NCBI RefSeq assembly: GCF_000300975.2
Contig: NZ_AEEC02000005.1
Span: forward strand, 1 to 64,000
From: Herbaspirillum frisingense GSF30
GTDB taxonomy: Bacteria > Pseudomonadota > Gammaproteobacteria > Burkholderiales > Burkholderiaceae_D
Direction: 5' to 3'
Length of the DNA: 64,000 nt
A model generated the notes under the pieces. It did not search any database, had not been told where the DNA came from, and was given only the letters and a program-made list of their open reading frames with translations. Positions 49,132 through 57,322 of the stretch are shown one piece after another. Each line of letters begins with the position of its first letter. Within the stretch, counting starts at the first letter, position 1. The position numbers and the translations under genes were made by a program.

Positions 49132-49222
49132 AGCTTCGTGTCTTCTTGCTATCCGGCGTACCAGGCTGTGGTGAATCGAGGTCGGGCCCGCCACGCATCA
49201 ACCTCTCTTCATATTCAATCCC

Positions 49223-49579
49223 ATGCAATTGATCGAGCAAACATTCGTGGTGCGGCGCCTGGAGGCACTGCTGACCGCGTCCGAGTCGGGCTTCCGATCG
49301 GCATTCCAACATTTTCAGGATGCGCTCACGCTGGCCTTCCGCAAGGAGGAGGAAGACATGGTCCTGATCGGCTATGCCACCCGGGATGCCCACATGGCCG
49401 AGCATCAGAAGTTGCTGCAACTGCTGTGGCGCATCTCGGCCCGGATGCATTACGACGGCGCGGCCGCTGGCGCCGATATGGTGGACATGCTGCCGCATTG
49501 TCTGCTGGAGCACATGATCAAGGTCGACCTTCCACTGCAGCAGGCCTTGGGTTCATCAAGCGCGTACTTGCCTCGCTGA
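49223..49579 (+). CDS. Hemerythrin-like protein, probably diverged
   Basis: 118 residues, four-helix bundle. The later part fits hemerythrin: FRKEEEDMVLIGYATRDAHMAEH with Glu and the His-x3-His pair, and CLLEHMIKVDLPL with His-x4-Asp. The first expected His-x3-Glu is FRKEEE, with Phe in place of His, so the di-iron site may be incomplete. It likely binds oxygen, NO or iron weakly, or acts as sensor. It differs from the 54.5-kb hemerythrin in sequence. Confidence 0.6.
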   Translation: MQLIEQTFVVRRLEALLTASESGFRSAFQHFQDALTLAFRKEEEDMVLIGYATRDAHMAEHQKLLQLLWRISARMHYDGAAAGADMVDMLPHCLLEHMIKVDLPLQQALGSSSAYLPR

Positions 49580-49615
49580 ATGACGACATCCACGCGAGTC
49601 GACAGCGGGATTTTT

Positions 49616-49629
49616 TTGACCTGCGTCAG
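49616..49629 (+). promoter_or_regulatory. FNR-type box with matching -10 before the SPW-repeat gene
   Basis: TTGACCTGCGTCAG; a GATACT -10 hexamer lies at 49651-49656, which puts the start of transcription about 41 bp after the dyad centre, the class II FNR geometry. The SPW gene begins at 49685. Confidence 0.7.
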
Positions 49630-49684
49630 TCGCGCGCCACGCGATGACCGGATACTGAAGCTCCCCTCATTCTAGGAGTTGATC

Positions 49685-50038
49685 ATGCCTGTATCCATCC
49701 CCGAAAAGTCTCCGCACTGGCAAGACTGGGTCACGCTGCTGGCCGGCGCTTTCTTTCTCGCATCGACGCTCATCTTCGACATCAGCAATACCGCGGTGTC
49801 GCTGAACTGCTATCTGGTAGGTGGCGCGCTGATGGCAGCGGCGTTGGCAGCCCTGTTCATGCCGGCGATCTGGGAAGAGGTGATCATCCTGCTCCTCGGT
49901 TTATGGCTGCTGGCCTCGCCCTGGATACTTGATTTCTCCGACCTGCACAATGTCACCAGCCTCACCGTGGGCGTGGCAGTGGTCACGTTGATCTGCGCTT
50001 CCTGGGTGATCCAGGAAGAACACCGTTTCGTATCCTGA
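49685..50038 (+). CDS. SPW-repeat membrane protein
   Basis: 117 residues with four membrane helices in two repeats. The second repeat keeps the signature (GLWLLASPWILDFS with Ser-Pro-Trp); the first is degenerate (GAFFLASTLIFDIS). The SPW family is uncharacterised and stress-linked. ATG 49685 follows TAGGAG, and an FNR box with -10 lies at the proper distance. Confidence 0.8.
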   Translation: MPVSIPEKSPHWQDWVTLLAGAFFLASTLIFDISNTAVSLNCYLVGGALMAAALAALFMPAIWEEVIILLLGLWLLASPWILDFSDLHNVTSLTVGVAVVTLICASWVIQEEHRFVS

Positions 50039-50051
50039 TGGGAGGCACAGT

Positions 50052-50609
50052 ATGAGCACGGAATCAGATCTCGCCGTAGCGACCTACGGCACCCATGTCC
50101 AGGCCGAATCGGCCATCAAGGAGCTGCAAAGGCTGGGCTTCGACATGACCCGCATTTCCATCGTCGGACGCGACTATCGCCTGGAGGAGCATGTGGTGGG
50201 CTTTCTCAACGCCGGCACCCGCGCCAAGATCTATGGCCGACTGGGCGCCTTCTGGGGCGGCCTGTTGGGCATTCTGTTCGGGTCGGCGCTGTTCTCCTTC
50301 CCGGTGATCGGTCCGGTCGTGGCGCTCGGGCCGATTGCGGCGATGCTCTTCAGCGGCCTGGAGGGCGCGGTGGTAGTGGGCGGCGCGAGTGCGCTGGTGG
50401 GAGCGTTGAGCGCGATGGGTATCCCCAAGGACTCGGTCCTGCGCTACCAGAACTCCCTGCAGGCCGGAGAGTTCCTGTTGGTGGTGCATGGGGACGAACA
50501 CGATATCCAGCGTGCGAAGGCCTTGCTGACCGCATCCGGCCACCTGTCGTTCGAACATCACACCGTGGTCAAGAAGGTCAATATCGGCGCCCCCGAGCAA
50601 TATTGCTGA
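50052..50609 (+). CDS. DUF1269-like / general stress 17M-like membrane protein
   Basis: 185 residues. The soluble N-terminal part (TYGTHVQAESAIKELQRLGF, a ferredoxin-like stress fold) precedes a Gly/Ala-rich membrane region (FWGGLLGILFGSALF, VVGGASALVGALSAMG) and a second soluble C-terminal part (GEFLLVVHGDEHDIQRAKAL). Proteins of this kind accompany universal stress proteins. 13 bp separate it from the SPW gene. Function unknown. Confidence 0.72.
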   Translation: MSTESDLAVATYGTHVQAESAIKELQRLGFDMTRISIVGRDYRLEEHVVGFLNAGTRAKIYGRLGAFWGGLLGILFGSALFSFPVIGPVVALGPIAAMLFSGLEGAVVVGGASALVGALSAMGIPKDSVLRYQNSLQAGEFLLVVHGDEHDIQRAKALLTASGHLSFEHHTVVKKVNIGAPEQYC

Positions 50610-50685
50610 GCGCATCGGTGGACTGGCAGTGCGGAAAACGGGAGCACGGAAGTCACACGAAAGACGTCCATCCCCCTGCAAACCA

Positions 50686-50717
50686 TAAAAAATGAGCCGC
50701 GGCACCTGCCGCGGCTC
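50686..50717 (-). terminator. Rho-independent terminator of the BON/Usp unit
   Basis: Stem GAGCCGCGGCA/TGCCGCGGCTC (50694-50717) with loop CC. On the minus strand it is followed by ATTTTTTA (50686-50693). It ends the leftward BON/Usp transcript. The plus side has only a weak T tract, but the stem could also serve the DUF1269-like gene. Confidence 0.8.
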
Positions 50718-50823
50718 TCACTCTCATTTTCGTGTTGTATCTCCTCTTGTCTCCGTCCTGTTCTGCTTTCTCTCAGGGCAGTTTTGCTTGTTCTCCGCCC
50801 TTGGTTTCTCGGAAGGTCTTCCG

Positions 50824-51477
50824 CTACACCACGACGATGTCGTCGATGACGCGTTCCACTCCCGGTGTATGCAGTGCCGCCCGGTGCGCCTCTTGTCGTT
50901 CGGCAAGAGAGCTGACCATGCCGGTGAGGGTCACCACCCTGTCATTCACGGTGACGTACAAGGCCTTGGTCTGGACGTGCGCCCGTCTTTGCAACGCTGC
51001 CTCGATACTGCTTTTGATGTCTCGAGGTACTGCCCGGGCTTGCACCGTGAGCTGGTTGCTGATGCCGATCAGGCCGAACAGGTTTCTCAACGACTGTTCG
51101 GCCGCTTCGCGCTGGTAGTCGAATTCGACCTGGCCGGTCAGGGTGATCCAGCCACCCTCCACCTTGATCTGGATACCTTCCCGCGGCAATACGACGTTCC
51201 ATTCAAGGGCATTCCTGGCCGACGCCGCGATGTCGCTGTCCAGTCTCTGGCTCGCGCCGGGCAGGCGGACGTCGATTTCCACCGCCAGTCCCTTCAGACC
51301 GCCCACCCGCAAGGCCGCGCGTTCGGCGGCGTACTTTTGCGCGTAACTGGAAAGATGACCGGTCAACGTCACGACCCCGTCCACCACCTCCACGCCGATG
51401 CGATTGTCGTCGAAGGCCGTATCCCAAGCCAGTTCGTCCATGACTTCCTGCCGCAATTGATGGTCGCTTTTCATCAT
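50824..51477 (-). CDS. OsmY-like protein with three BON domains (second copy)
   Basis: 217 residues starting MMKSDHQLRQEVMDELAWDT after GGGAGCAGG. Three BON domains at about 4-72, 76-146 and 150-217 (VVDGVVTLTGHL, VEGGWITLTGQV, VNDRVVTLTGMV). No signal peptide. It is a paralogue of the 47.3-kb protein. It is translated downstream of a universal stress protein on the same strand and ends at a strong terminator. Confidence 0.83.
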   Translation of the reverse strand: MMKSDHQLRQEVMDELAWDTAFDDNRIGVEVVDGVVTLTGHLSSYAQKYAAERAALRVGGLKGLAVEIDVRLPGASQRLDSDIAASARNALEWNVVLPREGIQIKVEGGWITLTGQVEFDYQREAAEQSLRNLFGLIGISNQLTVQARAVPRDIKSSIEAALQRRAHVQTKALYVTVNDRVVTLTGMVSSLAERQEAHRAALHTPGVERVIDDIVVV

Positions 51478-51530
51478 CCTGCTCCCTTGAGAAGATTCAA
51501 CATGCCAGTCGGCCTGCGCAGGCCAGCGCC

Positions 51531-51971
51531 CTAGCGAAATACCAGGACCGGTATCGTCGCGCCGGAAAGGACTTTTTGGGTCTGGCTTCCGAGGATGAAT
51601 CTTTCCATCCCCTTCCTGCCGTGCGAGGCCATGAAGATGGCGTCGCAATGATGCCGCGATGCATGCGCCAGAATCTCCTCGTAAGGATGGATGGCCTTCA
51701 CGGTGAAGACTTCGCAGGGAACGCCGGCGCTCTTGGCCAGCTCGGCCAGCCTGGTCACGTTTGTCCTGGCGTTTTCCAGGATCTCGTTTTCCACCTGAAG
51801 ATAATTGATAGCCGTGCCGTCGATCACCGCCCACTGGACGATATCCTCCGCCACCGACAGGCCGACCAGGCTACTGCCGTTTTCCTTGGCGAACTGGATG
51901 GCCGCCTCGACGGCCTTTTCCGCCACTTTCGATCCATCGGTTGGAACAAGGATTTTTTTGAAGATGCTCAT
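51531..51971 (-). CDS. Universal stress protein UspA family
   Basis: 146 residues, a single Usp domain. ATP-binding type signatures: ILVPTDGSK at the start, and ASRHHCDAIFMASHGRKG plus LGSQTQKVLSGATIPVLV near the end (G-x2-G-x9-G-S/T pattern partly kept). Single-domain Usp proteins protect cells during starvation and hypoxia. It is divergent from the tandem Usp at 52.1 kb, with an FNR-like box midway between. Confidence 0.87.
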   Translation of the reverse strand: MSIFKKILVPTDGSKVAEKAVEAAIQFAKENGSSLVGLSVAEDIVQWAVIDGTAINYLQVENEILENARTNVTRLAELAKSAGVPCEVFTVKAIHPYEEILAHASRHHCDAIFMASHGRKGMERFILGSQTQKVLSGATIPVLVFR

Positions 51972-52030
51972 CGCTCAATCTCCTGAAAGTGGACAGTACT
52001 TTCATCCTATTCCCCGCCGTCCCCAAAGAA

Positions 52031-52044
52031 CTGACATGGATCAA
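52031..52044. promoter_or_regulatory. FNR-type box between divergent Usp genes
   Basis: CTGACATGGATCAA; reverse TTGATCCATGTCAG. Its centre is 66 bp from the leftward Usp start and 69 bp from the rightward start. A TAGGAT -10 is present for the leftward gene at 52005-52010. One dyad could therefore serve both promoters. Confidence 0.7.
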
Positions 52045-52106
52045 AACAGAGCCCGTCGATGGCGCCAACATGATCTCCATCATCCATCCGAGAACCGGGG
52101 CCACCC

Positions 52107-52898
52107 ATGTCAGCACCCACCATCGTCGTCCATGTCGATCTTGCAGATACGCTCGAATGCCGGGCGGAGGTCGCGGCCAAACTGGCACGCGAATGGAACT
52201 GCAGGATCACCGCCGTCTGCGCCACCGGGCTGGTCCACCTGGGTCCGACGCTCTCGCCTGGGCAGGCGACCGATACCTATCGCGCCGCCGTCGCGGCGAT
52301 GCAGCACTTCGGCGACCTCATGGTCCGCCACGGTATTGTTGCGGTATGCCGTCATCTGTCCAATACCAATGCAGCTACTGCCCTGGCCCGGGCTGCTCAG
52401 GGTGCCAGCCTGGTGATCATGAGCCACCGTGTCAATGGCGCGACGCCGCCTGGGCATCTCGACCTGTGTGAATTCGTGGTGCTCAATACCTCCTGCCCGA
52501 TTCTGATCGTCGGCACGCAGGCGCAATTCGGCTCGAACGTCATCATCGCCTACGACGGCAGCAACGCGGCATTTCATGCACTGACGCAGGCGCGCCCCTT
52601 TCTGGAGCCGGCACAACGGGTCACCCTGGCCACCTTCGGCCCCTCCAGGACCGCGAGTCCAGCCGCACTCGACAACGCCATCGACTACCTGAAGAGCGTG
52701 GGCATCGCCCCCACAGTGTGCTGTGACAACGGGGTCGATGACGTTGGTCGACGTCTGGCGGCGCTGGCCAGGAACAGACATGCCGACATGGTCGTCATGG
52801 GCGGATCCGCGCATCCGCGCTGGCGCAACGTGCTACGCGGAGGCACCACGGGATTCATGCTCGAACATACTGACATCGCATTGCTGATGTCGCACTGA
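52107..52898 (+). CDS. Tandem universal stress protein
   Basis: 263 residues with two Usp-like halves (about 1-138 and 146-263). The second half has NVIIAYDGSNAAFHALTQAR and ARNRHADMVVMGGSAHPRWRN with RGGTTGFMLEHTDIALLMS, the nucleotide-binding end. The first half starts TIVVHVDLADTLECRAEVA and lacks the Gly-rich nucleotide motif, so it is probably structural. Partner of the divergent single-domain Usp. Confidence 0.82.
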   Translation: MSAPTIVVHVDLADTLECRAEVAAKLAREWNCRITAVCATGLVHLGPTLSPGQATDTYRAAVAAMQHFGDLMVRHGIVAVCRHLSNTNAATALARAAQGASLVIMSHRVNGATPPGHLDLCEFVVLNTSCPILIVGTQAQFGSNVIIAYDGSNAAFHALTQARPFLEPAQRVTLATFGPSRTASPAALDNAIDYLKSVGIAPTVCCDNGVDDVGRRLAALARNRHADMVVMGGSAHPRWRNVLRGGTTGFMLEHTDIALLMSH

Positions 52899-52986
52899 AA
52901 TCATTCCCGGGCTGGTCGTTGCTTCAACTCCTTCGGGGTATGCAGCGTCTCGAACGTCACGCCAGCGTATAAACGGAAAGAACTGC

Positions 52987-53805
52987 ATGCCATTTCGCCA
53001 TTCGTCCATCGCCGGCCTGACAACGGCGCTTGCTGTAGCAATCGTGGCGCTACCCGGCGCAGCCCAGAGCAGCGCTGGTGCGGCGGTCGCAATCGATGCA
53101 CCGGAACTGAGCCGTCTGTTCGCCAACGAGGTTCATCCGCGATTGCAGCCGCCGGAGAGTGAACAGCTACGCTATCTGGCATTGGCGCGCTCCATGCTAC
53201 AGGAGCAAGAAATCAGCCTTGCCGAACCCCAATACGTCCTCGTGATCGATCGCGCCGCCACCGTGCAGGCGGCGCTTCTCTACTGGGTGGATAACGGGCA
53301 GCCAAGCCGGCTGATTGGCGCGACACCGGTATCGACTGGCCGCCCTGGCGGTTTTGATCACTTCCTGACGCCGACCGGCGTCTATCGGCACTCCGTCGAC
53401 AACCCCGACTACCGTGCGTTGGGAACGAGGAATTCGCATGGCATTCGGGGCTATGGCGTGCGCGGCATGCGCGTGTTCGACCTTGGGTGGCAGAACGCCA
53501 CCCGTGGATGGGGCAAGGGCGGCGTCGGCACCATGCGTCTGCAGATGCACGCGACTGATCCCGACCTGCTCGAACCCCTGCTGGGGACCCGCCAGTCCAA
53601 GGGCTGCATCCGCATTCCGGCGTCCCTGAATCAACTGTTGGACGAACACGGAGTGCTGGATGCGGAGTACCAGGCCGCCAGGAATGCCGGCATGCGCATC
53701 GTGCCGACCATGCCGGTCGGTGACGTGACAGGCGCGGGCCGCTACGTCATCGTGGTGGACACGGAAACGCCTGAGCGGCCTGACTGGGCGTTGCCTTCGC
53801 ACTGA
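52987..53805 (+). CDS. L,D-transpeptidase (YkuD family), exported
   Basis: 272 residues. Signal peptide about 1-27 (GLTTALAVAIVALPGAAQS). The YkuD domain is at about 80-245; the catalytic motif LQMHATDP, then TRQSKGCIRIP with nucleophile Cys207, supports activity. It makes 3-3 crosslinks or attaches proteins to peptidoglycan in the periplasm. This is uncommon among hypoxia genes and suggests wall strengthening in slow-growing cells. Start ATG 52987 has no strong ribosome site. Confidence 0.83.
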   Translation: MPFRHSSIAGLTTALAVAIVALPGAAQSSAGAAVAIDAPELSRLFANEVHPRLQPPESEQLRYLALARSMLQEQEISLAEPQYVLVIDRAATVQAALLYWVDNGQPSRLIGATPVSTGRPGGFDHFLTPTGVYRHSVDNPDYRALGTRNSHGIRGYGVRGMRVFDLGWQNATRGWGKGGVGTMRLQMHATDPDLLEPLLGTRQSKGCIRIPASLNQLLDEHGVLDAEYQAARNAGMRIVPTMPVGDVTGAGRYVIVVDTETPERPDWALPSH

Positions 53806-53839
53806 GATCGTCAGGCAAGCACGCAGTTAGCGCCCCGCA

Positions 53840-54439
53840 TCAGGATTCGGCCTTGGCGACCTTGCCCGCCGATTTCCTGGCGGCATGATCGTTGGCCACG
53901 TTGGCTGCGGCAAGCATCTGCGGTACCACGTGCTTGAGGCCGTCGCTCCAGGCCTCGGTGATCTGCTTGCCGCTTTCCATCATCTTGCCGAACATGCCCG
54001 GCAGTTCCTGGAAGCTCTTGTCGAACAGATGCGCCATATCAGCATTGCCAGGCAAGCGGTGATTGCCGGCGCCATGCAGGCAACTGACGCATTCTTTGTT
54101 GACAGCGATCATGCGCTGTTGCATCGAGTGATTCAGCTTGACGGTGACATCGCCGACCAACTCACCCAACTGCTTGGCAAAGACCGCGCTTTCCTGCATC
54201 TCACCGCGCCAGCGCTCGGCCATCATCGAGGCGGCCTCCACCGGTGTTCTTGCCTCCACGCATTGCTTGGCCAGCAGAATCGCATTGCCTGTCTCGCGGC
54301 GCAGGAAGTTGGTGTCGAGATCATAGATCTTGCTCATGCAATCCAGCGCGCTGGCGCCGAGTTCGACACCGGACTCGATTTGATGGCTGGCACAGGCCAG
54401 CCAGAGATCAGCAAACTTATCCATATTGGGGGCAGCCAT
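53840..54439 (-). CDS. Phasin-family granule protein
   Basis: 199 residues, helical without signal. Segments AACLASHQIESGV-like start (KFADLWLACASHQIESGVEL), LARRETGNAILLAKQC-like centre and a Lys/Ala-rich basic tail (AARKSAGKVAKAES) resemble phasins that coat polyhydroxyalkanoate granules. Family match is moderate; the nearby phaC supports it. Start ATG 54439 follows AAAGGAAATCCC. Confidence 0.68.
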   Translation of the reverse strand: MAAPNMDKFADLWLACASHQIESGVELGASALDCMSKIYDLDTNFLRRETGNAILLAKQCVEARTPVEAASMMAERWRGEMQESAVFAKQLGELVGDVTVKLNHSMQQRMIAVNKECVSCLHGAGNHRLPGNADMAHLFDKSFQELPGMFGKMMESGKQITEAWSDGLKHVVPQMLAAANVANDHAARKSAGKVAKAES

Positions 54440-54531
54440 GGGATTTCCTTTCCGAAATTGGTACTGCTTGATGATTGATGAGTACAGAGTTGCGTCAGAT
54501 CATCGCGACATGATCGCCAGCGCATCCGTCA

Positions 54532-54939
54532 TCACCGGCCTTGTTCCACTTCGTTCTTGACGAAGCCAGCGATCGCGTCGGCCAGTGTCATGTCCATCAC
54601 GGTCATGTGATGCACCAGCATCAGCGGCATCGTCCCTCTGACCATGTCGGCGAAGGACATGTCGCCCTCGTCAATATAGGGCCGTGCCTTGTGCAAGATT
54701 CGCAGCAGGCTGGCATGGTCCCGCAGATGGTTGCGCAGGTCCGGATAGCAGATCTTTTCCATGATGCTTTCCTCGGCCCTGAAGTCGGCTTCGATCTGGT
54801 CCAGCAGCCGTCCGTAGGACGCTGCAAATTCTGCTTCCGGCACTGCTGCCAACTGGGCGAAGCCTTCCAGAATCTGCCGATGTTCTCTCGCCATCTCTTC
54901 GATTTCGAAGAAGATGAGTTCCCGGGTGGATGTGCGCAT
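54532..54939 (-). CDS. Hemerythrin-domain protein
   Basis: 135 residues, four-helix hemerythrin fold. Di-iron candidates: His20 (REHRQIL), FRAEESIMEKICYPDLRNHLRDH with Glu and His-x3-His, and HHMTVMD with His-x4-Asp. The second His-x3-Glu is partly replaced (FRAEE), as in the 49.2-kb protein. It may bind oxygen or NO. It follows the phasin on the minus strand after a gap of 92 bp. Confidence 0.78.
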   Translation of the reverse strand: MRTSTRELIFFEIEEMAREHRQILEGFAQLAAVPEAEFAASYGRLLDQIEADFRAEESIMEKICYPDLRNHLRDHASLLRILHKARPYIDEGDMSFADMVRGTMPLMLVHHMTVMDMTLADAIAGFVKNEVEQGR

Positions 54940-55071
54940 GGAATTTCTCCTGGGGTCACAATCGATGCCGTGTCCCGATCGCAGGGGCGGCCGGCGAGTG
55001 TCTGCACACCCGCAACATTCACAATGTCTGGAAGTTATATGAAGATTTTACGGACCGCACCAGGCGTAAAA

Positions 55072-55085
55072 CTGATGCAGGTCAA
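55072..55085 (-). promoter_or_regulatory. FNR-type box upstream of the hemerythrin gene
   Basis: CTGATGCAGGTCAA; minus-strand reading TTGACCTGCATCAG. Centred about 140 bp before the hemerythrin start on the leftward side of a 280-bp divergent gap; a leader of about 100 nt would be needed. Confidence 0.55.
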
Positions 55086-55123
55086 GTTCTAACAGGGGAA
55101 GGCATCGGCCCCTCCCGCGCGTT

Positions 55124-55137
55124 TTGACCTAAATCAG
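55124..55137 (+). promoter_or_regulatory. FNR-type box before the dksA-phaC-fabI run
   Basis: TTGACCTAAATCAG. Transcription at 41 bp from the centre would start near 55172, leaving a 48-nt leader to ATG 55220. That is one reason to prefer 55220 over an ATG at 55172. Confidence 0.65.
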
Positions 55138-55219
55138 TAGCGTCTGGCGGGGCAAGGCGCAGAGTTGCCCCATGCAATCCCCGGCACGATTGGCTTCGGG
55201 GCAAGTTCTTGGAGCGCCC

Positions 55220-55552
55220 ATGCGACATCTCTCGACCACCCAGCTCATCCGGCTTCGTTCCTTGCTGGATGAAGCCGAAACCTCGCTGCGCCAGCGCATG
55301 CGCACAGACGACTTCGCCGATGACGAGCAGTCTGACCGGCTCGGCATCCAGCAGGTGATGTCGGATCAGGAATTGCATGAATTGCTGGACATCACAGAGG
55401 CCCGTTCACGGCTGACGGACAACAGCTACGGCCTGTGCGTGGATTGCGGCGCCGAGATCGAAGTTGAACGCCTGCTCGCCTATCCCACCGCCAAGCGCTG
55501 TCTCGCCTGTCAGCAACAGCATGAACGCGGCCGCGCCCGCCTCAACGCATGA
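55220..55552 (+). CDS. TraR/DksA-type zinc-finger protein
   Basis: 110 residues. Helical hairpin start (TTQLIRLRSLLDEAETSLRQ), then a C4 zinc finger with Cys73-x2-Cys76 (LCVDCG) and Cys94-x2-Cys97 (RCLACQ). DksA-like proteins bind in the RNA polymerase secondary channel; the short size suggests a TraR/DksA2-like stress modulator. ATG 55220 follows TTGGAGCGCCC. The stop overlaps the phaC start in ATGA, so the two are coupled. Confidence 0.83.
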   Translation: MRHLSTTQLIRLRSLLDEAETSLRQRMRTDDFADDEQSDRLGIQQVMSDQELHELLDITEARSRLTDNSYGLCVDCGAEIEVERLLAYPTAKRCLACQQQHERGRARLNA

Positions 55553-57321
55553 ACGCCCCGGAACAACGCTGGCCCGCTGGGCCAGGGCCGCTCGCAGCCG
55601 CTGATACTGACGCAGCTTCACCACTGAGCCCGACCGAGCGCCTGGACGCGCAGGTGCACGCAGCCCTGGCCCGCTCCAGCGGCTCGCTATCACTGGCGTC
55701 GGGATTGCTGGCCGCCATCGACTGGGCCGCGCACCTGGCCGTTTCCCCCGGCAAACGCCTGGAGTTGCTGTGCCTGGCCCTGCAGCAGGGCAACCGACTG
55801 TTGCATTACATGGGCAGTGCCCACACCCAGGCTTCCGATCTGCCGGTCGCGGACCGCCGCTTTGCCGCACCGGACTGGCAGCGCTGGCCCTACAACCTGT
55901 GGCACCAGGGCTTCCTGCTCACTGAGCAGTGGTGGAGCGCCGCCACGCGCGATGTCTGGGGTGTGGAAAAGCACCACGCCGATGTGGTCAGTTTCGCCGC
56001 ACGGCAATTATTGGACCTCTTTTCTCCAGGCAACAACCTGCTGACCAATCCGGAAGTCCTTCGCGTCACCGCTGAACAACGCGGCAACAATCTCCTGCTC
56101 GGTCTGCAGAACTGCATGAACGACATGGTCGGTCTGCTGCTGGAACAGCCCACCAGTACCGATCGCAGCTTCCTGCCCGGCAAGGATGTGGCGATCACGC
56201 CCGGCAAGGTGGTCCTGCGCAACGACATCATGGAATTGATCCAGTACGCCCCGGCCGGCAAGGCGGTGTATCCGGAGCCGCTGCTGATCATTCCGGCCTG
56301 GATCATGAAGTACTACATCCTCGACCTGTCACCGGCGAACTCGCTGATCCGCTATCTGGTCGAGCGCGGTCACACGGTATTCTGCGTCTCCTGGAAGAAC
56401 CCCGGTCCCGAAGACCGCGACCTGGGCATGGACGACTACCTGAACGCCGGCCTGCATGCCGCCCTCGACACGGTCAACCGCATCGTCCCCGGTCGGAAAG
56501 TACATGGCGCCGGTTATTGCCTGGGTGGCAGCCTGCTGGCCATTGCAGCGGCCGCGATGGCGCGCGACGGCGACCCGCGCCTGGCATCGCTGACCTTGCT
56601 GGCGGCCCAGACCGACTTCAGCGAGCCGGGTGAACTGGGCCTGTTCATCGACGAAAGCCAGATCAGCCTGCTGGAGGCCCAGATGCAAGAGGCCGGCACG
56701 CTCAGCCAGACACAGATGGCGGCCGCCTTCCAGATGCTGCGCTCCTACGACCTGCTCTGGTCACGCGTGATCGGCCAATACCTGATGGGTACGCCGGCCC
56801 GCAACAGCGACCTGATGGAATGGAATGCGGACGCCACCCGCATGCCGGCTCGCATGCATTCGCAATACTTGCGCCGACTGTTCCTGGATGACGATCTGAG
56901 TGAAGGCCGCTATCCCGTGGAGGGCAAGCCGGTCGCGCTCAGTGACATCAACACCCCGGTATTCCTGGTGGGAACGGTCCGCGACCACGTCGCCCCTTGG
57001 CACTCGGTCTTCAAGTTGCATTATCTGTGCCCTGCGGAAATCACCTTCGTCTTGGTCAGCGGCGGCCACAATGCCGGCATCGTCAGCCCGCCGGGGCATC
57101 CGCGCAGCCAGTTCCAGATGCGCACCCGGCCGGCCGGTGGCGCCTACTGCCCGCCCGATCAATGGGCCGCAGAGACTCCCGTCACCGAAGGCTCCTGGTG
57201 GCCCGCCTGGCAAACCTGGCTGGCGCAGCATTCGGGCGAGCCCACCACTCCGCCCCGTCTGGGCGGCGCAAAAGCCGGGCGGATGGACGATGCGCCCGGA
57301 GCCTACATCATGGAGAAATAG
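55549..57321 (+). CDS. phaC: Class I polyhydroxyalkanoate synthase
   Basis: 590 residues, the class I length. Lipase-like box GAGYCLGGS with nucleophile Cys324; Asp479 (GTVRDHVAPWHS) and His507 (VSGGHNAGIVSPP) complete the triad. It polymerises hydroxyacyl-CoA into storage granules that the phasin could coat. Being in the FNR-type region, not the usual phaCAB cluster, suggests a stress-specific second synthase that sinks reducing equivalents when oxygen is low. Confidence 0.88.
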   Translation: MNAPEQRWPAGPGPLAAADTDAASPLSPTERLDAQVHAALARSSGSLSLASGLLAAIDWAAHLAVSPGKRLELLCLALQQGNRLLHYMGSAHTQASDLPVADRRFAAPDWQRWPYNLWHQGFLLTEQWWSAATRDVWGVEKHHADVVSFAARQLLDLFSPGNNLLTNPEVLRVTAEQRGNNLLLGLQNCMNDMVGLLLEQPTSTDRSFLPGKDVAITPGKVVLRNDIMELIQYAPAGKAVYPEPLLIIPAWIMKYYILDLSPANSLIRYLVERGHTVFCVSWKNPGPEDRDLGMDDYLNAGLHAALDTVNRIVPGRKVHGAGYCLGGSLLAIAAAAMARDGDPRLASLTLLAAQTDFSEPGELGLFIDESQISLLEAQMQEAGTLSQTQMAAAFQMLRSYDLLWSRVIGQYLMGTPARNSDLMEWNADATRMPARMHSQYLRRLFLDDDLSEGRYPVEGKPVALSDINTPVFLVGTVRDHVAPWHSVFKLHYLCPAEITFVLVSGGHNAGIVSPPGHPRSQFQMRTRPAGGAYCPPDQWAAETPVTEGSWWPAWQTWLAQHSGEPTTPPRLGGAKAGRMDDAPGAYIMEK

Positions 57322-57322
57322 G

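Noticed and set aside
54440-54531. FNR box before the phasin gene
   Set aside because: TTGATGATTGATGA and GCGTCAGATCATC match only one half-site each, below the level of the nine listed dyads.
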